Source: Pigmentiphaga sp. (lineage in GTDB: Bacteria > Pseudomonadota > Gammaproteobacteria > Burkholderiales > Burkholderiaceae_B). From it: DNA of 6,138 nt. The notes beneath the pieces are model-generated. The model was not told the DNA's origin and did not search any database. It was given only the letters and a program-made list of their open reading frames with translations. Below are positions 1 to 3,521 of this stretch, in pieces; within the stretch, counting starts at the first letter, position 1; the number at the start of each line of letters is the position of its first letter. The stretch lies in NCBI GenBank assembly GCA_023228945.1, contig JALOAI010000063.1, positions 1-6,138 of the forward strand, given 5' to 3'. Both the position numbers and the translations under genes were made by a program.

Positions 1-13
1 CATGCGGCAGGCC

Positions 14-940
14 TTATCCTTCTTCCCTCTCCTTTGTTTCTCGCTCCTTGTTGCGGACACGGAGAGCATCGTTCCAGTCGTCATGCGGAGGCAGGAGACG
101 CGACCAGGCAGAGCCTGTCTGTTCAGCGATCTCGCGGAGCCGTTCGGCAAAAACCTCGCCCTGCGCATTGGCGTCGGTGGCCGCGACAAGTTCGGCGCCG
201 GGACGCTCGGCCAGCAGGCTCAGAGCTTCGGACGTCGCGGGAGACCAGCCGCCCCCGGCGCTGAGATAGAGCGTTCCGGCGCCCATCTCCTCGATCGCCG
301 CCAGGCTCATGGCGTCGATCGCGGCCTCCGTCACACACAGGCGCAGAGCGTCCGGCCGCCCAAGGCGAAACAGCACCTTGGCGCCCCCGGATGCAAAGCC
401 TCGCCAGTCCGGACCGCGCTCTTCCCATCCCGTTATGGCGCCGTCTTTATCGGTATGGGCGGCCCACATGGTCGCATGGGGACCCTCGCGCAGCAGATTG
501 GTGGAAATCGCAATGCGCACGATCCGTTCGCTAAGGCCGCGCTCGTCTGTCAGATGGCGCCAGGTTGCCGATCCCTTCCAGGGCTTGCGCCGTGTGCGCC
601 ATCGCTCGGAAACGGAGAGATCCGGCTTTCGATCGCGCGACTCCCGCACCCAGACGGGTGAGGTCGGAACGAACCCAACGAGGCCTGCAACTTCGTACAT
701 GGCCTCAACGAAGCGTACGCCTTGCAAATGTTCGACGAGGTTAAAGACGTCGCCTTTGCCTTCGCCGAGGGGGTCGAACCAGCCCTTGCCGTCATGGATG
801 ACGATGATGATCTCGGAATCCCGGCGATATTTCATCGCCTTTCGTGTACTTTCCTTGAGGTCGAGTGCAAACCCTGCCTCTTCCAGCACCGCGCTGCAGA
901 GCACCTTCCCTCTCAACTCTTCCAGATCTGCTTTTTCCAT
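14..940 (-). CDS. DUF3991 and Toprim domain protein (plasmid/ICE type)
   Basis: The 308-aa product resembles the DUF3991-Toprim proteins carried by conjugative plasmids and ICEs of sphingomonads and rhizobia; its biochemical role is unproven. The N-terminal part (residues 52-80, KGWFDPL...KGDVFNLVEHL) recalls the fold around DnaG-type primase zinc domains but has no zinc cysteines. A DUF3991-like stretch follows (about 120-190, WKGSATWRHL). The Toprim part begins at VTEAAIDAMSL with the expected acidic residue E205, followed by AATDAN with D256. The second Asp of the usual DxD is Asn258, so the metal site is DxN. I chose the ATG at 938-940 because the 66 residues upstream are Arg/Pro/Ala-rich and look non-coding; the ribosome site is weak. 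The stop at 14-16 is followed on the same strand by an ATG at positions 3-1, preceded by AAGG, so the next gene probably starts exactly at the window edge. It is likely cotranscribed with the 90-aa gene upstream. Confidence 0.85.
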   Translation of the reverse strand: MEKADLEELRGKVLCSAVLEEAGFALDLKESTRKAMKYRRDSEIIIVIHDGKGWFDPLGEGKGDVFNLVEHLQGVRFVEAMYEVAGLVGFVPTSPVWVRESRDRKPDLSVSERWRTRRKPWKGSATWRHLTDERGLSERIVRIAISTNLLREGPHATMWAAHTDKDGAITGWEERGPDWRGFASGGAKVLFRLGRPDALRLCVTEAAIDAMSLAAIEEMGAGTLYLSAGGGWSPATSEALSLLAERPGAELVAATDANAQGEVFAERLREIAEQTGSAWSRLLPPHDDWNDALRVRNKERETKEREEG

Positions 941-1050
941 TCTTCGCGCCTGCACGTCCCATGCTCCTCTTACCCGATTCCCGCTCCCGATCCTTTCGGG
1001 GCAGATACCGGAGGCCGCGAAGAGCAAGGCGGGCAAGGGCGCGGCGGGCA

Positions 1051-1070
1051 ACCCGGCAGATTTGCCGGGT
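1051..1070. repeat. 8-bp inverted repeat between the two left-hand genes
   Basis: Perfect arms ACCCGGCA (1051-1058) and TGCCGGGT (1063-1070) surround a GATT loop. The repeat lies in the 203-bp gap (941-1143) between the minus-strand 90-aa gene and the Toprim gene. No T-tract follows on either strand, so it is not a classical terminator. It could be an mRNA hairpin that separates expression of the two genes, or a protein-binding site. I see nothing else in the gap. Confidence 0.5.
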
Positions 1071-1143
1071 CGGCATCGACGTGACCGCTGCGGCGAAGCT
1101 TCCCTTGCCGGCCGCGGCGCGCAAGCGGCACGGTGCATCGGCG

Positions 1144-1416
1144 TCAGGATCTTCGCCGTTCTTCCTCCGCAACGATCCTGCGCAGCATGCCCAAATCCAT
1201 TTCCACGCGAGGCGAAAGGCGGGCGATCTCGGCCGCGACCTTGGCCCAGTGGTAGAACTCCGCTCTGTCACCGCGCACACGATAACGCGTCGCCCGGCGT
1301 TGCGCCTCATAATAGGCGTTGGTTTCCTCCGTCGTCAGAAGCCGAAGCGCATCCTCCTTCCAGCGGTGCCGAAGTGCGCGACGACGATCGATCCAGCTTG
1401 TGATTACCGCGAGCAT
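1144..1416 (-). CDS. hypothetical 90-aa Arg-rich helical protein
   Basis: I do not recognise this 90-aa protein. It is rich in Arg, Ala and Glu and is probably all-helical. It has no signal peptide, no membrane segment and no cysteine. Its centre (EETNAYYEAQRRATRYR) and the segment FYHWAKVAAEIARL read like amphipathic helices, and the end is very basic and acidic (EEERRRS). An in-frame ATG 19 codons upstream (1471-1473) exists. I prefer the ATG at 1414-1416 because AAAGGA lies 10 nt before it. The gene precedes the Toprim gene by about 200 bp on the same strand and diverges from the MucR-type regulator, which fits small accessory genes of conjugative elements. No function is assigned. The amino-acid usage looks like real coding sequence. 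Confidence 0.6.
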   Translation of the reverse strand: MLAVITSWIDRRRALRHRWKEDALRLLTTEETNAYYEAQRRATRYRVRGDRAEFYHWAKVAAEIARLSPRVEMDLGMLRRIVAEEERRRS

Positions 1417-1513
1417 GGGTCGTCTATCCTTTCTGGCGTCACGGATGGAAGCCGGCATGGCGAAGATCGCCAAGGCGTCGACTCAGCCAACAGCCGGGTC
1501 CGCAAGGCAACGC

Positions 1514-1543
1514 ATATTCCCCCATTGTAATACGACGCTGCAA
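1514..1543 (-). promoter_or_regulatory. possible sigma70-like promoter for the 90-aa/Toprim genes
   Basis: On the minus strand TTGCAG (1543-1538) and GAATAT (1519-1514) are separated by 18 bp, inside the 177-bp region between the divergent 90-aa gene and the MucR-type gene. The -35 match is fair and the -10 match is weak (3 of 6, including positions 2 and 6). The position is sensible, about 100 bp before the start codon. I found no equally good plus-strand promoter for the regulator, only a TAGTAT at 1567-1572 without a -35. This is a guess by eye. Confidence 0.2.
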
Positions 1544-1593
1544 TCCATTAAGTGGCTACGCAAGAATAGTATCGACGAAAAGAGGTATTAAGC

Positions 1594-2067
1594 GTGAACG
1601 AAACCCTGATCGATGGATCTGACAGGCTCATCGAACTGACCGCAGATGTCGTTTCGGCCTATGTGTCGAACAACCCTGTACCCGTCGCCGAACTGCCCGG
1701 CTTGATCTCCAGGGTGTATTCGAGCCTGCTGCAGCAGGCTAATGCGCCTGCGGAAGTCGTATCAGAATCCCAAAAGCCCGCAGTCGCAATCAAAAAGTCG
1801 GTGACACCGGACTACATTGTCTGTCTCGAAGACGGAAAACAGTTCAAATCCCTGACGCGCCACTTGTCGACCCATCATGGCCTCACACCGGACGACTATC
1901 GTGCGAAATGGAGTCTGCCAGCAGACTATCCGCTGGTCGCGCCAAATTACGCCGCAGCGCGTTCCGCACTGGCAAAATCGATGGGATTAGGACGCAAGCC
2001 AAGGCCCGTCGAAGAACCGCCAGCGGCTCCTGCCAGGCGGAAGAGACTCGGCCTCAAATTCTCATAG
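1594..2067 (+). CDS. Ros/MucR-family zinc-finger transcriptional regulator
   Basis: This 157-aa protein is a Ros/MucR-type DNA-binding regulator, an H-NS-like or repressor family of Alphaproteobacteria. Residues 11-50 (LIELTADVVSAYVSNNPVPVAELPGLI) match the conserved N-terminal oligomerisation region. After a variable linker comes the prokaryotic zinc finger with ligands C77, D80, H90 and H94/H95 (spacing C-x2-D-x9-H-x3-H-H), then the family signature GLTPDDYRAKWSLPADYPLVAPNYAAARSALAK at about 96-128. Classical Ros has Cys at the second ligand position. Asp there gives the CysAspHis2 variant known from some Mesorhizobium Ros homologues. The tail (133-157) is basic and Pro-rich. The start is GTG at 1594, with AGAGGT ending 7 nt before it. 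The gene stands alone and diverges from the minus-strand pair to its left. It may control neighbouring accessory genes or itself, but no operator is certain. Confidence 0.93.
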   Translation: MNETLIDGSDRLIELTADVVSAYVSNNPVPVAELPGLISRVYSSLLQQANAPAEVVSESQKPAVAIKKSVTPDYIVCLEDGKQFKSLTRHLSTHHGLTPDDYRAKWSLPADYPLVAPNYAAARSALAKSMGLGRKPRPVEEPPAAPARRKRLGLKFS

Positions 2068-2132
2068 GGCCTCCTTCGACCGTTCACCAGGTTGCATCGG
2101 AACACCGCGCCGCCCCATTTGCGCGATTCAAT

Positions 2133-2152
2133 AGATGCCGTCAGATGCCGTC
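2133..2152. repeat. two perfect tandem copies of a 10-bp unit
   Basis: AGATGCCGTC occurs at 2133-2142 and again at 2143-2152. The second copy also forms a small inverted repeat with the following bases (ATGCCG tc CGGCAT, 2145-2158). The unit is about one helical turn and lies in non-coding DNA. It may be a simple slippage duplication. Confidence 0.6.
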
Positions 2153-2187
2153 CGGCATGCACCGGCGCTCTCCGTTGTGAACGGCGA

Positions 2188-2301
2188 TCAGCTGCAACCG
2201 CAGTTCGAAGAACAGATCGCCGATAGCACTACCATGACGCCGATGGCGAATGTCAGATTTTGCGGATGATCGCTGCCGTGCGGCGGGAAAGTCGAGCGCA
2301 T
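2188..2301 (-). CDS. doubtful 37-aa single-span membrane peptide
   Basis: The ORF would encode a polar N-terminus (MRSTFPPHGSDHPQN), one hydrophobic stretch at about residues 17-30 (TFAIGVMVVLSAIC) and a Cys-rich end (CSSNCGCS). GAGGTG lies 9 nt before the ATG, an acceptable ribosome site, which is why I list it. Against it: I recognise no homologue, the ORF is very short, the hydrophobic segment is barely long enough to span a membrane, and a strong hairpin (2340-2373) sits between it and the cupin gene that would be its upstream partner. It could be a chance ORF. Confidence 0.22.
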   Translation of the reverse strand: MRSTFPPHGSDHPQNLTFAIGVMVVLSAICSSNCGCS

Positions 2302-2339
2302 CGGAGTCTTCACCTCATCTCCGGGCAAAGAATTGTCAT

Positions 2340-2373
2340 CTTGCCCTCTCGCGGTTCGGTGCGGGAGGGCAAG
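2340..2373 (-). terminator. 13-bp hairpin downstream of the cupin gene, likely transcription end
   Basis: Arms 2340-2352 (CTTGCCCTCTCGC) and 2361-2373 (GCGGGAGGGCAAG) pair over 13 positions around an 8-nt loop. The one imperfect pair is T2349/G2364: a G-U wobble in plus-strand RNA, an A-C mismatch in minus-strand RNA. It begins 52 nt after the cupin stop codon. The minus-strand sequence after it (GATGACAATTCTTTG) is only mildly U-rich, so termination is plausible but not textbook. It could also act on plus-strand transcripts from the regulator. Confidence 0.45.
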
Positions 2374-2400
2374 CAGCAACACCATTCATGGCTTGTCTCC

Positions 2401-2416
2401 GCAAGCCACTGCTTGC
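2401..2416. repeat. GCAAGCC-N3-GCTTGC palindrome, copy 1
   Basis: GCAAGCCACTGCTTGC has perfect 6-bp arms, extended to 7 bp by C2400 and G2417. It lies 9 nt beyond the cupin stop codon. A partial copy, GCTTGT, at 2391-2396 places three related hexamers (2391, 2401, 2411) at exact 10-bp steps. It has near-identical relatives at 3121 and 4504. As RNA it would form a short hairpin; no T-tract follows it. Confidence 0.7.
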
Positions 2417-2425
2417 GCAACGGCG

Positions 2426-2821
2426 TTATTCGCTGGTCTTGCCGTCGAAATGTTCATGAGCGGCGTCGGCTTCAGCCTTGGTTGGTTGAACGACACCGTC
2501 GACATGCTCGGGCGGGCTGTAGATCGTATAAAGCTTCAGCGGCTCATTGCCGGTATTCTTGACATTATGCCGCGCCCCAGCGGGTACGATCATGGCCATA
2601 TCGGCCCCGATCCTGCTCACGTTGCCGTCGATCAGGATTTCTCCTTCGCCATCCTCGACGCGGAAGAACTGGTCGCCGTCGTCGTGAACCTCTTCGCCGA
2701 TCTCCTCGCCGGGCTGAAGCGCCATCAGGACGAGCTGCATATTCTTTGCCGTATAAACAACACGGCGAAAATCCGTGTTTCCTTCGGTCAGTTCCTCGAT
2801 GTCATCAACAAATCCACGCAT
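2426..2821 (-). CDS. small single-domain cupin protein
   Basis: The product (131 aa from the chosen start) is a single cupin beta-barrel, probably cytoplasmic and metal-binding; no substrate can be inferred. Cupin motif 1 is PGEEIGEEVHDDGDQFFRVEDGEG, with H46 conserved. The usual H-x-H and Glu ligands are replaced by D48 and Q51, which I recall as common in this small-cupin group. Motif 2 is intact: VPAGARHNVKN, with H85 and N89. The end (PPEHVDGVVQPTKAEADAAHEHFDGKT) is typical of the group, where relatives also begin MxGFVxDIE. I therefore chose the ATG at 2819-2821, preceded by GGAG at a 6-nt gap. An in-frame ATG four codons upstream (2831-2833) is the alternative. The gene diverges from the metal operon across a 400-bp spacer and is followed by a likely terminator hairpin, so it is probably monocistronic. 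Confidence 0.9.
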   Translation of the reverse strand: MRGFVDDIEELTEGNTDFRRVVYTAKNMQLVLMALQPGEEIGEEVHDDGDQFFRVEDGEGEILIDGNVSRIGADMAMIVPAGARHNVKNTGNEPLKLYTIYSPPEHVDGVVQPTKAEADAAHEHFDGKTSE

Positions 2822-2920
2822 GATATGCTCCATCTCTGTAGTTCTTTGCACAAATGCTGACCCGTTTCGTTGATCTCACTCAACTCCGCCCATGAGATCT
2901 TCGCATATGGTCATGTCGCC

Positions 2921-2943
2921 GATACGACTTCGGAATCGGTATC
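2921..2943. promoter_or_regulatory. candidate operator: 23-bp interrupted dyad
   Basis: The sequence reads GATAC-N3-TTC-G-GAA-N3-GTATC. All outer five and inner three positions are symmetric, giving 8 of 11 matched pairs. It lies about 100 bp before the cupin start and about 280 bp before the HMA start, in the spacer shared by both promoters. A dyad this good is expected by chance a few times in a window this size, so location is the main argument. Confidence 0.25.
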
Positions 2944-3120
2944 TTCAATCTGTCTCCCCGGCAGCGGCACGTCCACATCAAAGCATGCGCCAGGAAGTCG
3001 AGAATTGTTGACCTGTGCATCCACGCACGAGAATTCCTCTATTTTAGGCGACGATTCCACCACAGCTCCCAATGTGGTCTCCCGCTGGACCAGACCCAAG
3101 GCAGCGGCCTGTGCATTCAT

Positions 3121-3135
3121 GCAAGCCTGGCTTGC
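3121..3135. repeat. GCAAGCC-N2-GCTTGC palindrome, copy 2
   Basis: GCAAGCCTGGCTTGC is a perfect 7+1+7 palindrome. It lies 87 bp upstream of the HMA-protein start, in the promoter-bearing spacer. It shares both arms with the copies at 2401 and 4504 and is one base shorter in the centre. Its position would suit an operator of the metal operon, though the other two copies do not lie at comparable sites. Confidence 0.65.
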
Positions 3136-3221
3136 CGGGTTCGCCAATCGCAATGCGGGATCAAACCCTTAGATCAATGAGGCAGGGGACACTCTCCCCC
3201 ATTATCGAAAGGAGCCCGATC

Positions 3222-3443
3222 ATGACCCAGAAAACCATCCTGCGCAGCGATGAGCTTTCCTGCCCCTCCTGCGTGCCGAAGATCGAAAAGGCGCTCAACG
3301 CCCTTCCGGGCGTCGCGAAGGCCGAGGTGCGTTTCAATACCGGCAAGATCGAGGTCGAGCACGACCCCGCGCAATCGAGTGTCGAGGCGCTCGTCGAAGC
3401 GGTGCGCGGAACCGGCTACGAGGCGCAGCCTGCCGCCTTCTGA
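3222..3443 (+). CDS. free-standing HMA-domain metallochaperone (CopZ-like)
   Basis: This 73-aa protein is a single heavy-metal-associated (HMA, ferredoxin-like beta-alpha-beta-beta-alpha-beta) domain with no extra sequence. The metal-binding loop is LSCPSC, with C14 and C17. The usual Met before the first Cys is replaced by Leu-Ser. The rest of the fold is typical: KIEKALNALPGVAKAEVRFNTGKIEVEHDP at 19-49 and ALVEAVRGTGYEA at the end. Such domains bind Cu(I), Zn(II), Cd(II) or Hg(II) and pass them to partner ATPases or sequester them. An excellent AAAGGAG lies 7 nt before the ATG, and the upstream in-frame sequence looks non-coding. The gene sits 78 bp before a P1B ATPase that lacks its own HMA domain, so it probably acts as that pump's detached N-terminal domain. 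Which metal is carried cannot be read from the sequence. Confidence 0.92.
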   Translation: MTQKTILRSDELSCPSCVPKIEKALNALPGVAKAEVRFNTGKIEVEHDPAQSSVEALVEAVRGTGYEAQPAAF

Positions 3444-3461
3444 TCGGCACTCCGCTTGTTT

Positions 3462-3486
3462 CGCCGCGCCGCGAGTCGGCGCGGCG
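3462..3486 (+). other. GC-rich intercistronic hairpin in the metal operon
   Basis: Ten perfect base pairs (3462-3471 with 3477-3486) enclose a CGAGT loop, and a T-G pair (3461/3487) can extend the stem. It lies 18 nt after the HMA stop codon and ends 35 nt before the ATPase start. Only a short TTT follows (3491-3493). I infer an attenuator or mRNA-stabilising element that lets the small chaperone be made in excess over the membrane pump. A complete terminator is less likely because no promoter is evident in the short remaining gap. Confidence 0.6.
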
Positions 3487-3521
3487 GCCGTTTCCAGAGA
3501 TCTGAATGAAAGGAGGATGAG

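Larger units (their letters stand above)
2068..2425. other. mostly non-coding spacer after the regulator and the cupin gene
   Basis: This 358-bp stretch lies between two convergent genes, the MucR-type regulator and the cupin. It holds a 10-bp tandem duplication (2133), a doubtful 37-aa minus-strand ORF (2188-2301), a 13-bp hairpin (2340-2373) and a GCAAGC/GCTTGC palindrome (2401). I see no convincing terminator directly after the regulator, no tRNA-like fold and no recognisable gene relic. Confidence 0.6.
2822..3221. other. 400-bp divergent spacer between the cupin gene and the metal operon
   Basis: No convincing gene is present. The longest minus-strand frame (2911-3153, TTG start, 80 codons) has no ribosome site and no recognisable motif. 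The longest plus-strand frame (2870-3172) also starts with TTG and reads like non-coding sequence. Base composition is visibly less GC-rich than the ATPase gene. The region must hold the promoters of both flanking genes. It contains a 23-bp dyad (2921-2943), a GCAAGCC palindrome (3121-3135) and a small GGGGA-CACTC-TCCCC hairpin (3185-3199) just before the ribosome site of the HMA gene. I could not find a confident -35/-10 pair for the metal operon. Confidence 0.55.

Noticed and set aside
941..1138. Extending the Toprim protein to the far upstream ATG at 1136-1138
   Set aside because: The added 66 residues are Arg/Pro/Ala-rich, match no domain and span the inverted repeat at 1051-1070. The ATG at 938-940 begins directly with family-like sequence.
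309..1403. Long plus-strand open frame opposite the Toprim and 90-aa genes
   Set aside because: The translation is Arg/Pro/Ser-rich with no motif and no ribosome site. It is the complementary shadow of the minus-strand genes.
1524..1544. ATTG...CAAT imperfect palindrome between the divergent 90-aa and regulator genes, considered as a MucR operator
   Set aside because: Only 5 of 10 positions are symmetric, which is common by chance. MucR-type proteins prefer loosely defined AT-rich sites, so symmetry is weak evidence.
3008..3031. TTGACC as a -35 element for the metal operon
   Set aside because: No acceptable -10 hexamer lies 16-19 bp downstream, and it is some 200 bp before the HMA start.
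2911..3153. 80-codon minus-strand frame in the cupin/metal spacer, considered as a metal-responsive regulator
   Set aside because: It has a TTG start without a ribosome site, no helix-turn-helix and no recognisable metal-sensing motif.
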